64,000 bases of DNA from Arenimonas fontis (lineage in GTDB: Bacteria > Pseudomonadota > Gammaproteobacteria > Xanthomonadales > Xanthomonadaceae). Where the stretch lies: the NCBI RefSeq assembly GCF_008386465.1, contig NZ_VUOD01000003.1:186001-250000 (forward strand), written 5' to 3'. The notes under the pieces are model-generated. The model had not been told where the DNA came from, ran no database searches, and worked only from the letters and a program-made list of their open reading frames with translations. Positions 39,959-46,830 of the stretch are shown piece by piece (the first letter of the stretch is position 1; each line of letters opens with the position of its first letter). The translations under genes and the position numbers were made by a program.

Positions 39959-40743
39959 GCGCCGAACCGGACTTGGCCATCCGCGTGCGCGGCCTGCGCA
40001 ACAGCTTCGGCAGCCAGGTGGTGCACGAGAACCTCGACCTGGACGTGCGCCGCGGCGAGATCCTGGGCGTGGTCGGCGGGTCCGGCACCGGCAAGTCGGT
40101 GTTGATGCGCGCCATCCTGGGCCTGCGGCCGCCCCAGGCCGGCAGCATCGAGGTGTTGGGCGTGGATGCCTTGTCCTGGCAGGCGCGCGAGTCGGGCCTG
40201 ATCGAGCGCAACACCGGCGTGCTGTTTCAGGGCGGCGCCCTGTTCTCCTCGCTGACCGTGGCCGAGAACGTGGCGGTGCCGCTGAAGGAACACTATCCGC
40301 AACTGCCGGCCGACATGGTGCACGACCTGGCCATGCTGAAGATCCGCATGGCCGGCCTGCCCGAGGACGCCGGCGCCAAGCTGCCTTCGCAACTGTCCGG
40401 CGGCATGCGCAAGCGCGCCGGCATCGCCCGCGCCCTGGCCCTGGACCCGGCCCTGCTGTTCCTGGACGAGCCCACTGCCGGCCTCGACCCGATCGGCGCC
40501 GCCGCCTTCGACGGGCTGATCAAGTCGCTGCAGCGCGCGCTCGGCCTGACCGTCTTCCTGATCACCCACGACCTCGACACCCTGTACGCCATCTGCGATC
40601 GCGTGGCCGTGCTCGCCGACCGCCGGGTGCTGGTCGCCGCCCCGCTGGCGGAGGTCGAACGTTTCGACCATCCCTGGGTGCAGGATTATTTCCACGGGCC
40701 GCGCGGCCGCGCCGCGCAGGCCGCAAGGGCCCAGGAGGCTTGA
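39955..40743 (+). CDS. mlaF: Phospholipid transport ABC ATPase MlaF
   Basis: This is the ATPase of the Mla transporter. The 262-aa protein has Walker A GGSGTGKS near residue 41, the Q-loop region GVLFQGGALFSSLTV, the signature LSGGMRKRAGIARAL, Walker B ALLFLDEP and the switch His in LITHDLDT. The GGM-K signature variant is typical of Mla/MCE ATPases. It starts with GTG overlapping mlaE and is followed 3 bases later by mlaD. Confidence 0.96.
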   Translation: MSAEPDLAIRVRGLRNSFGSQVVHENLDLDVRRGEILGVVGGSGTGKSVLMRAILGLRPPQAGSIEVLGVDALSWQARESGLIERNTGVLFQGGALFSSLTVAENVAVPLKEHYPQLPADMVHDLAMLKIRMAGLPEDAGAKLPSQLSGGMRKRAGIARALALDPALLFLDEPTAGLDPIGAAAFDGLIKSLQRALGLTVFLITHDLDTLYAICDRVAVLADRRVLVAAPLAEVERFDHPWVQDYFHGPRGRAAQAARAQEA

Positions 40744-40746
40744 GCC

Positions 40747-41670
40747 ATGGAAACCCGCGCAAACCACGTACTGATCGGTGCCTTCACCCTGGCGGTGTGC
40801 CTGGGCGCCGTGCTGTTCGCGCTGTGGGCGGCGAAATACACCAGCGAACGCGCCTACGGCGAATACGAAGTCGTATTCGAGGAAGCGGTGACCGGCCTGA
40901 GCGTCGGCAGCCAGGTGCTGTACAGCGGCATCAGCGTCGGCGCCGTGCGCGAGCTGCGGCTGGACCGGGACGATCCGCGCAAGGTGATCGCCCGGGTGCG
41001 GTTGCATGCCGACACGCCCGTGCGCACCGACACCCGGGCCAAGCTGACCCTGACCGGCCTGACCGGCGTCGCCGTGATCCAGCTCACCGGCGGCAGCCCC
41101 GGCGCGCCGCTGCTGGAAGGCGGTCGCGGCCGCGAAGTGCCGCGTATCCAGAGCGAGCCTTCGGCCCTGCAGAACATCGCCGCCACCGCAAGCGAAATCG
41201 TCGACCGGGTGAACCGGTTGCTCAGCGACGCCAATGTCGAACGCGTGACCCGCACCCTGGAGCAGCTGGATCAGGTGACCGGCGCCATCGCGGAAGAACG
41301 CGAGGAAATCGCCGCACTGCTGCGCAACGCCCGCAGTGCTGCCGAACGGCTGGACCAGACCCTGGCCCGCGCCGACCGGGCCGTCACCGGTATCGACGAG
41401 GGCCTGGTGCAGGAGCTGCCCGGCCTGGTCGCCCGCCTCGACCGCACCCTGAACCAACTCGAGTCGGCCAGCGGCAGCGCCGCCGTCATTCTCGGCGAGA
41501 ACCGCGAGGCCATCGCCCAGTTCAGCCAGGATGGCCTGAGCCAGGTCGGCCCGACCATGCGCCAGTTGCGCGGCCTGATCCGCGAGCTGGACGAGCTGGT
41601 GGAACGTCTGGAGAACAACCCTGCCGGCTACCTGCTCGGCAAGGAACAGCCCGAGGAGTTCGAACCATGA
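40747..41670 (+). CDS. mlaD: MlaD-type MCE-domain lipid-binding protein
   Basis: MCE proteins form hexameric rings that carry lipids through the periplasm. The 307-aa protein has one N-terminal membrane helix (about residues 8-28), an MCE domain (about 35-115, with FEEAVTGLSVGSQVLYSGISVG and LTLTGLTGVAVIQLTGG), and a long helical C-terminal region (about 140-290) of coiled-coil character. The long helix makes it more like the MlaD/PqiB-related proteins with needle-like tails than the short E. coli MlaD. It overlaps the next gene as ATGA. Confidence 0.94.
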   Translation: METRANHVLIGAFTLAVCLGAVLFALWAAKYTSERAYGEYEVVFEEAVTGLSVGSQVLYSGISVGAVRELRLDRDDPRKVIARVRLHADTPVRTDTRAKLTLTGLTGVAVIQLTGGSPGAPLLEGGRGREVPRIQSEPSALQNIAATASEIVDRVNRLLSDANVERVTRTLEQLDQVTGAIAEEREEIAALLRNARSAAERLDQTLARADRAVTGIDEGLVQELPGLVARLDRTLNQLESASGSAAVILGENREAIAQFSQDGLSQVGPTMRQLRGLIRELDELVERLENNPAGYLLGKEQPEEFEP

Positions 41671-42272
41671 TCCGCCGCCTCTGCGCCTTCGCCCTCGCCA
41701 TGCTGCTGACCGGCTGCCTGGGCCTGGGCGGGCCCAAGACCGTCGTGCAGGTGTACTCGCCGATGGCGCCGGTGCAGGCCGATCCGGCCTGGCCGTCGGT
41801 GGACTGGTCGGTGGCGATCGGCACACCGATGGCCAGCCAGACGATCGACTCGACCCGCATCGCGGTGCGGCCGACGCCCTACCAGGTACAGGCCTACAAG
41901 GGCGCGCGCTGGGCCGACACGGCGCCGGAAATGTTGCAAACCGCGCTGGTGCAGGCCTTCGAGGACAGCGGCCGCTTCCGTTCGGTGATGCGCCTGGGCA
42001 GCAGCGGCCGCGGCGATGTCCTGCTGCTGACGGAGATCCGTCATTTCGAAACCGTCTACGCCGACGGCCGGCCGACGGTGGTGGTGGACGTGCAGGCCAG
42101 GCTGATCCAGCGCAACGCCGGCCGCGTCGCCAGCCAGCGTTTCCGCCGGGAAGTGGTACCAGCCTCCCCGAAAGTCGTGGACATCGCCCCCGCCTTCGGC
42201 CAGGCCATGTCAGCGCTCGCCGCCGACCTGATCGCCTGGACCCTCGTCCAAGGCAACCCGGGCTCAGAGTAA
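41667..42272 (+). CDS. ABC-type transport auxiliary lipoprotein (PqiC/DUF330-like)
   Basis: Lipoproteins of this type sit at the outer membrane end of MCE transport systems. The 201-aa protein begins with a lipoprotein signal whose lipobox is LLTGC (Cys at about residue 17). The mature part has RIAVRPTPYQVQAYKGARWADTAPEMLQ and an ALVQAFEDSGRF helix, the PqiC/ABC_trans_aux pattern. Being fourth in the mlaE-F-D operon, it replaces the usual mlaC/mlaB genes. Start ATG overlaps mlaD. Confidence 0.9.
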   Translation: MIRRLCAFALAMLLTGCLGLGGPKTVVQVYSPMAPVQADPAWPSVDWSVAIGTPMASQTIDSTRIAVRPTPYQVQAYKGARWADTAPEMLQTALVQAFEDSGRFRSVMRLGSSGRGDVLLLTEIRHFETVYADGRPTVVVDVQARLIQRNAGRVASQRFRREVVPASPKVVDIAPAFGQAMSALAADLIAWTLVQGNPGSE

Positions 42273-42429
42273 GGGGTCTTCCCTGGTTCCCAGCGGCCAG
42301 CGGCACTGGGGCCAGGATGCCGGCCAGGCAGGGCTCGATGTGGCGGACGAACACCCACACACGGCCGCGATCTCACGCCTGCCGAGGTCGGCCAGCAATA
42401 CGAGGAAAGTTCTACTTTTGCGTGGTGTG

Positions 42430-42478
42430 CTTGACGGGGAAGCTTACGCCCGCGGTCCGCTTGAACGCACAGTTATAC
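42430..42478 (-). other. Degenerate attC site of the Kelch cassette
   Basis: Reading the minus strand, GTATAAC begins 4 bases after the Kelch stop codon and is followed by GCGTTCAAGCGGACC, the start of an attC-like stem. GTATAAC is the exact complement of GTTATAC at the 5' end of the same cassette, as attC folding requires. The right arm and terminal core are not recognisable, so the site is truncated or decayed. Confidence 0.6.
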
Positions 42479-42482
42479 CGTT

Positions 42483-43604
42483 TCATGGCACGCGCACGAG
42501 CCATGATGACGCCGAGACTCGGATTTGCTCGTCGTAGCCGCCAAGCACAAGGACTTCTCCACTGGGCAGCAGGCTGGCCGTTGCAAACTCTCGCGGCCCG
42601 CTCAATTCGCCTTCTACAGGTACGAAGGTTTGGCTGCCAGGAGCATAGAGTTCCAATCTGGCGGCCCCTCCGGCCACGAGGACAGCGCCGGATGGAAGCA
42701 CCGCGACGGCGTGAGGTAGCTTGAAGCGCGGCCAGCTCATATCCGGGCCATCCGTAAATTCTCCTGTCGCTGGGTCGTAGATCTCACTACTCCGATAGCG
42801 ACCGCGTTGGTCGCGAACATCGGATCCTCCAACCACAAGCACGCGACCATCCGGCAGTAGTGCCGCTGCATGCTTGTGGCGCGGTGAGGACATGTCGCCA
42901 GTCGGCTGGAACTGGTTGGTGGACGGATCAAAAATCTCAGCCGAGTACAGGATTTCACCGCGACGAGCAATCCGGCCGCCGGTGATCAAGACCCTTCCAT
43001 CTGCTAGGGAAACGGCAGCATGACCGACTCGCGGCACACTCATAGATGCCGTTGACGAAAAACTGGAAGAACTCGGGTCAAACAGCTCTGCGGATGCCAA
43101 CGGTTCGAATTCCGAAGTCTGCCCCCCTGCTATCAATACGCGGCCGTCAGGTAGCCGAGAGGCCGTGGGAGCTGCGCGCTCGACAGTCAGGCCACCCGCA
43201 GCGACAAAACGATTGGATCCCGGGTCATAGATTTCCGCGCTACGGGTTGCCCTCCTTTCCGACCATCCGCCAGCTACCAGCACACGTCCGTCAGTGAGCG
43301 GAACGGCTACATGGCTGCTCCGAGCTGTCGCCATTGCAGCAGCGGGTCGAAACACCCGCGTACTTGGCTCGTATAGTTCGGTCGATCGTAGATTGGTATC
43401 GCAACCACCGGAGCAGCCTCCGGTAATCAGTACCTCACCAGACCCGAGCAATACCGCTTGATGAGCCGCCCGGGCAGTAGACATTTCGTCGATCTGAACG
43501 ACGCGGAGGAGGTTCCGGTCGGCTTGCACCGATTCCTGCTTCGTCACAACCGCCGTACCGATCACCGCGATCACTCCCGCTGCTGCCAAAACTAAGGTTT
43601 TCAT
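42483..43604 (-). CDS. Exported Kelch-repeat beta-propeller protein (integron cassette gene)
   Basis: The 373-aa protein starts with a membrane-spanning or signal segment (residues 1-20, MKTLVLAAAGVIAVIGTAVV) followed by seven Kelch-like repeats of 45-50 residues. Each has the core LPDGRVLIAGG-like strand pair and a later AEIYDP-like strand: in order they contain EVLITGG, RVLVAGG, RVLIAGG, RVLITGG, RVLVVGG, AVLVAGG and EVLVLGG. A seven-bladed propeller is therefore likely. The first repeat has a GGCSGGC cysteine pair. I chose the ATG at 43604; an upstream one lies in the cassette boundary. The gene fills one integron cassette. Ligand and function are unknown. Confidence 0.88.
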   Translation of the reverse strand: MKTLVLAAAGVIAVIGTAVVTKQESVQADRNLLRVVQIDEMSTARAAHQAVLLGSGEVLITGGCSGGCDTNLRSTELYEPSTRVFRPAAAMATARSSHVAVPLTDGRVLVAGGWSERRATRSAEIYDPGSNRFVAAGGLTVERAAPTASRLPDGRVLIAGGQTSEFEPLASAELFDPSSSSFSSTASMSVPRVGHAAVSLADGRVLITGGRIARRGEILYSAEIFDPSTNQFQPTGDMSSPRHKHAAALLPDGRVLVVGGSDVRDQRGRYRSSEIYDPATGEFTDGPDMSWPRFKLPHAVAVLPSGAVLVAGGAARLELYAPGSQTFVPVEGELSGPREFATASLLPSGEVLVLGGYDEQIRVSASSWLVRVP

Positions 43605-43637
43605 CGTCGTCTCAAAGACCCCGTCTGTTGGCTGGCG

Positions 43638-43739
43638 GTATAACACCCGAGTTAAGCCGCGCCGAAGGCGTCGGCTTGAATGATGAAATGGACCCCCGCG
43701 TCGCCACGCGGGGGGAGTCCATACATGAATTGCTAGCGC
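43638..43739 (-). other. attC recombination site between cassettes 1 and 2
   Basis: On the minus strand the segment from TTCAAGCCGACGCC through GGCGCGGCTTAACTC (43647-43680) nearly equals the attC of classical aadA cassettes as I recall it. The two arms pair except for two unpaired bases on one strand, the extrahelical bases that set attC orientation. It ends in the core GTTATAC (43638-43644). The left core, CGCTAGC at 43732-43738, touches the preceding stop codon and differs by one base from the complement of that cassette's 5' core. A strong hairpin (43689-43721) is inserted between the left core and the stem. Confidence 0.85.
43689..43721 (-). terminator. Hairpin inside the attC region, probable cassette terminator
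   Basis: TGGAC-CCCCGCGT and ACGCGGGG-GTCCA pair with a 3-base bulge and a 4-base loop, 18 bases after the stop codon of the cassette 1 gene. It is very stable, but the following U-run is weak (ATTTCATC on the minus strand). Confidence 0.6.
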
Positions 43740-44213
43740 TCAATCCAAGTCGAGCCACTTAACAACGCCTGTTGCAACTATGGTGGCAACTATGCCGCCT
43801 ATCCAAGCCAGAGCCTTCTTCGACGGCTCCCACTTGCCAGCCCTGAACCCAGGAGGGCCTTTGATTAGGTCTTGTGTGACATCAAGGCCTACCTCCGCAA
43901 TATCCTGTGGCTCATAGCCGCGGCCAAGACTGATGAAGTACACGCCTGAACGTGAGTCATTGAGGCGGTCAATGCTCTCCCTGTCCATACGGTTGATCTC
44001 ATCTCGCTCCACCTTGCTTGGACGATCTGTCCGGATGATCTGGACAGATCGAAGATTGGCCGGGAAGATCAGATCATTGCCAGAAAAGAATGCTCGGCCC
44101 ATCTCATACGGTCGGATGAAGCGCTCTTTCAGCTCATCCGCGCTGAGATCGGTGAAGAGGGCTCGCAGCTCGTCTTCAGCACCTACTTTGGCAATGACGT
44201 GGTGGAAAGACAT
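43740..44213 (-). CDS. Tail-anchored protein of unknown function (integron cassette gene)
   Basis: This 157-aa protein is not recognised. It is charged and soluble-looking up to about residue 130, with helical stretches (ALFTDLSADELKERFIRPYEMG, RDEINRMDRESIDRLNDS) and a beta-like FFSGNDLIFPANLRSVQIIRTD. The C-terminus has a basic patch (WEPSKKALAW) and one hydrophobic helix at about residues 136-151, then KWLDLD, suggesting a tail-anchored membrane protein facing the cytoplasm. There is no signal peptide. It is the first cassette next to the former attI, the position best served by an integron promoter. The stop codon touches the attC left core. Confidence 0.8.
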   Translation of the reverse strand: MSFHHVIAKVGAEDELRALFTDLSADELKERFIRPYEMGRAFFSGNDLIFPANLRSVQIIRTDRPSKVERDEINRMDRESIDRLNDSRSGVYFISLGRGYEPQDIAEVGLDVTQDLIKGPPGFRAGKWEPSKKALAWIGGIVATIVATGVVKWLDLD

Positions 44214-44449
44214 GATCTTTGAGCGCTAACTACCAGTAGTGGTCTGTAAGCGAGGATAAACCAACTCCGCGCCCCTGCCGCAACCGGCCGGCGAGGCGAA
44301 TTCTCACGTCCGATCAATGCCTTGGCCGATGCGGCGAGCGTGGCAGCCGGCGCAGGCTTTGCCGGTATGAACGGCAGGCGGCGGCATAGCGGCGGTACTG
44401 GGCGGACGGCGGTGCGGCGCCGGCCCCCGGCGCGCCGCCGCCGCGTGGT
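44214..44449 (-). other. Remnant attI/leader region of the integron
   Basis: Between the integrase remnant and cassette 1 no gene is supported. On the minus strand GTTAGCG at 44224-44230 is the insertion core where cassette 1 joins attI, 11 bases before its ATG. Its complement CGCTAAC appears as CGCTAGC at the other end of the same cassette. The cassette promoter would be expected here, but I see no convincing boxes. Confidence 0.55.
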
Positions 44450-44661
44450 TTGTCGGAGGCCGTTCGCGGCAAGTTGCGCGCCAGACACTACAGCCTGCGC
44501 ACCGAGATGGCGTATGTCGGCTGGATGAGACGATTCATCCAGGGGCATCGCGGATGCCATCCGCGGGTGCTGGGCGGCAAGCGGGTGCGGACCGCGAGTG
44601 GCTGATGGCTTCGCTGCCCCGTGGCTGCGGCCTGCGCCTGCTGGAGTGCGCGCCTGCTGGC
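44450..44661 (+). pseudogene. intI: Integron integrase (IntI) remnant, internally deleted and frameshifted
   Basis: Two IntI pieces are readable. The first (44450-44605, ending in a stop) contains VRGKLRARHYSLRTEMAYVG followed by WMRRFIQGHRGCHPRVLGG, the N-terminal DNA-binding domain of integron integrases. The second, in another frame (about 44584-44661), reads ADREWLMASLPRGCGLRLLE followed by CARL, the conserved box I region with the first catalytic Arg. About 80 residues that normally lie between them are missing, and everything after box I, including the other catalytic residues and the Tyr, is gone. Orientation away from the cassettes is as in functional integrons. Confidence 0.85.
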
Positions 44662-44748
44662 CGCCGAATCACCAGGGCTCAGTGGATGGTTCAGAGCTTC
44701 CCCAGGTCGGATCCAGAGTAAAAGGGCGGATCAAGGGGCAGTGGAGTC

Positions 44749-44763
44749 TGGGGCGAAGCCCCG
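44749..44763 (-). terminator. Small hairpin downstream of alkB
   Basis: GGGGC-GAA-GCCCC forms a tight 5-bp stem (one more pair possible) about 37 bases after the alkB stop. It may be a weak terminator. Confidence 0.35.
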
Positions 44764-44799
44764 GGATCGGAGCGGTGCCTCGAGCCTCGCTCGCGCGGC

Positions 44800-45435
44800 T
44801 TACGCCGGCGCGGCGGTGCCGCGGATCCAGCGAAAGGTCAGGTTGATGCGCGGCCCTACCGGGCGGACGGTTCGCGCAAGCGCGTGTTGCCAGTTGGCCT
44901 GGGTGTCGCCGGACATCAGCAGCAGGCTGCCGTGCGGCAGTTCCAGCGCCAGTCGCCGCCCGCGCTCGCGCCGGTGCCGCAGCAGGAAACGGCGGGTCGC
45001 GCCCAAGCTGACCGAGGCGATCACCGGGCGAGCCCCCAGCTCGGGCTCGTCGTCGGCGTGCCAGCCCATGGCGTCGGCGCCGTCGCGGTAAAGGTTGGCC
45101 AGCACGCTGTTGAAACGTGCGCCGGTCTCGCGCTCCAGACGCAGGCGCAGTTCCTGCAGCGCCGGCAGCCAGGGGCGCGGTTCGAAGCGGGTACGCGAGT
45201 ACACATAGCTGGCGCCGGAATCGCCGATCCAGCAGCTCAGCCGCGGCGACTCCACCTCGCGGCCGAAGAGGCGGATCCGGTGCACCTCCCAGGGCACCTG
45301 GGCGCTTAGCCCTTCGAACAGCGCGTCCGCCTCTTCAGCCCCCAGCCACCCGGCCACGAAGTGCAGTCGCCCATCGGGCAAGGGAAGGCGTTCGAAGCGC
45401 GCAGGAAGCATCGGCACGGGACAAGCGGTCGGCAC
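44800..45435 (-). CDS. alkB: AlkB-family alpha-ketoglutarate-dependent DNA repair dioxygenase
   Basis: AlkB enzymes remove alkyl groups from N1-methyladenine and N3-methylcytosine by oxidation with Fe(II) and 2-oxoglutarate. The 211-aa protein has the iron ligands in GWHADDEPELG (HxD) and in QHAL, plus the 2-oxoglutarate/base arginines in RINLTFRWI. SVSLGATRRFLLRH is the usual core strand pair. It resembles the ALKBH2/3-type (YxxxxFxPRPW context ...RFEPRPWLPAL) rather than E. coli AlkB itself. It borders the integron remnant, which ends just downstream. Confidence 0.93.
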   Translation of the reverse strand: MPTACPVPMLPARFERLPLPDGRLHFVAGWLGAEEADALFEGLSAQVPWEVHRIRLFGREVESPRLSCWIGDSGASYVYSRTRFEPRPWLPALQELRLRLERETGARFNSVLANLYRDGADAMGWHADDEPELGARPVIASVSLGATRRFLLRHRRERGRRLALELPHGSLLLMSGDTQANWQHALARTVRPVGPRINLTFRWIRGTAAPA

Positions 45436-45445
45436 CGCGGCACCG

Positions 45446-45484
45446 GGGTCAGAACAAAGGGTCAGATCAAAGGGTCAGATCAGC
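45446..45484. repeat. Three tandem 13-bp repeats of GGGTCAGATCAAA type
   Basis: Units at 45446-45458, 45459-45471 and 45472-45484 share GGGTCAGA; the first has AACAAA, the second TCAAA and the third TCAGC. The last unit covers the final codons and stop of the amidase-like gene. A diverged version may be present near 44721-44740. Confidence 0.75.
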
Positions 45485-46830
45485 AATTCGGCGTCGGCGA
45501 CGGAGGCGATGATCTGACCGAGCTGCAGCAGGCGCAGATCGCTGCCGGGAGCGCCGACCAGCTGCAGGCCCTGGCCGCCGGACAAGGGCAGGCTGAGCGC
45601 CGGGCAGCCCGACAGCGAGGCCAAGGCCGGCAGATCGGCCAAGTTGGCCGGCTCCTCGGCGCCAAAGGCCGGCGGCGGCGCGGCCACCGTCGGCAGCAGC
45701 AGCACGTCGAACTGTTCGAACAGGCGGCGGACCTGCACCACATAGGTATCCAGGCGACGATGCGCTCGCGCCGCATCGGCCGCCGACTTGCGGGTGGCGA
45801 ATTCCAGCAGGCCGCGCAGCCGCGGCGAGGCGCCGGCCAGGCGGGCCTCGTGCGCCGCCAGGATCTCCGCCTCCATCAGCAACAGCGCCGCCCGCCGGGT
45901 CGCGGCGATTTCCAGCGGCGCCACGTCCAGGGCCACCGGCAAGGCGCTGCCGAACACCGGTGCCACCCTCGCCATCAGCAAGCTGAAGGCCTCGGTCACC
46001 ACCGGATCCACGCCCAGCTGGGCCAGATCGGACACCACCCCGGCCTTCAACTCGCCGGGCACCCAGTCCGGCGTCGCCATCGGCACCCGCCGCTTGCGCG
46101 AACGCGGGTCACCGGCGTCGTAACCGGCCAGCACCGGCAGCACCAGGCCGATGTCCTGCACGGCGCGCGCCATCAGGCCCGGGCAATCCAGCCGGCGCAG
46201 GCCGGCGGCCATGCCGCGGGTGCTCAGCTCGCCCAGGGTCGGCTTGTGCCCCACCAGCCCGCAGAACGCCGCCGGGATGCGCGAGGCGCCCAGGGTGTCC
46301 ACGCCCAGCGCCACCGCGCAATGACCGGCCGCCAGCGCCGCCGCCGAACCGCCCGAGGCCCCGCCGGCCGCCCGGCCCGGATAGCGCGGGTTGCCGACAT
46401 CGCCGAAATGCGGATTGCGCCCGACCGTACCGAACGCCGCCTCGTCCAGATTGGTCTTGCCCAGGAACACCGCGCCGGCCCCGCGCAGGCGCCGGACCAC
46501 ATGCGCGTCCTCCGCCGCCAGGCCGGGATGTCCGGGCAGGCCGAGGCCGGTCGGCATGCCGGCCACGTCGAAAGCGTCGGTGATGGCCACCGGCACGCCG
46601 TCCAGCCGGCCCAGCGGCTTGCCCTCGGCCCGACGCTGATCGCTGGCGCGGGCAGCGGCCAGGGCGGCGGCATCGTCCACCCAGGTCCAGGCGTTGAGAC
46701 GGCTGTTTTCGCGAGCGATCGCCGCCAGGCAGGCGCCAGTCAGGGCCTCGCTGCTGACCTCGCCGCGGGCCAGCGCGTGCAGCACGAGGTAAAGCGGGGC
46801 CTGGCGCAGTTCGTCGGGGCTGGCGGACAT
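45475..46830 (-). CDS. Amidase-signature family protein lacking the catalytic Ser-cisSer-Lys triad
   Basis: The 451-aa protein has the full amidase-signature fold: GVPVAITDAFDV, LGKTNLDEAAFG, a Gly-rich GGASGGSAAALAAG, VDTLGASRIPAAFCGLVGHKPT, and a C-terminal LLLPTVAAPPP region. The three catalytic positions are changed: Lys to Thr84, cis-Ser to Ala158 and nucleophile Ser to Ala182 (a Ser follows at 183). The spacing (74 and 24 residues) equals that between the triad residues of known family members. Catalysis by the usual mechanism therefore looks impossible, while the reading frame is intact. A binding or regulatory role is inferred. The ATG at 46830 begins MSASPDELRQ. Confidence 0.9.
   Translation of the reverse strand: MSASPDELRQAPLYLVLHALARGEVSSEALTGACLAAIARENSRLNAWTWVDDAAALAAARASDQRRAEGKPLGRLDGVPVAITDAFDVAGMPTGLGLPGHPGLAAEDAHVVRRLRGAGAVFLGKTNLDEAAFGTVGRNPHFGDVGNPRYPGRAAGGASGGSAAALAAGHCAVALGVDTLGASRIPAAFCGLVGHKPTLGELSTRGMAAGLRRLDCPGLMARAVQDIGLVLPVLAGYDAGDPRSRKRRVPMATPDWVPGELKAGVVSDLAQLGVDPVVTEAFSLLMARVAPVFGSALPVALDVAPLEIAATRRAALLLMEAEILAAHEARLAGASPRLRGLLEFATRKSAADAARAHRRLDTYVVQVRRLFEQFDVLLLPTVAAPPPAFGAEEPANLADLPALASLSGCPALSLPLSGGQGLQLVGAPGSDLRLLQLGQIIASVADAELLI

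Larger units (their letters stand above)
42430..44661. mobile_element. Relict chromosomal integron with two gene cassettes
   Basis: The segment has the layout of an integron. An integrase remnant on the plus strand (44450-44661) points away from two cassettes on the minus strand (43644-44229 and about 42440-43643). The cassettes are separated by an attC site at 43638-43739, and a degenerate attC ends the array. Base composition is visibly less GC-rich than the flanks between about 42400 and 44290. The integrase is destroyed, so the element cannot rearrange by itself. It lies between the mla operon and alkB. Xanthomonads are known to carry chromosomal integrons with inactivated intI, described at ilvD; this is a different location. 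Confidence 0.85.

Noticed and set aside
42273-42429. Possible further cassette or gene beyond the degenerate attC
   Set aside because: No open frame with motif support and no second attC core was found. It is treated as intergenic sequence after the mla operon.
44322-44846. Plus-strand open frames near the integron (44322-44528, 44598-44846)
   Set aside because: They are in frames other than the integrase fragments and give Arg/Pro-rich nonsense.
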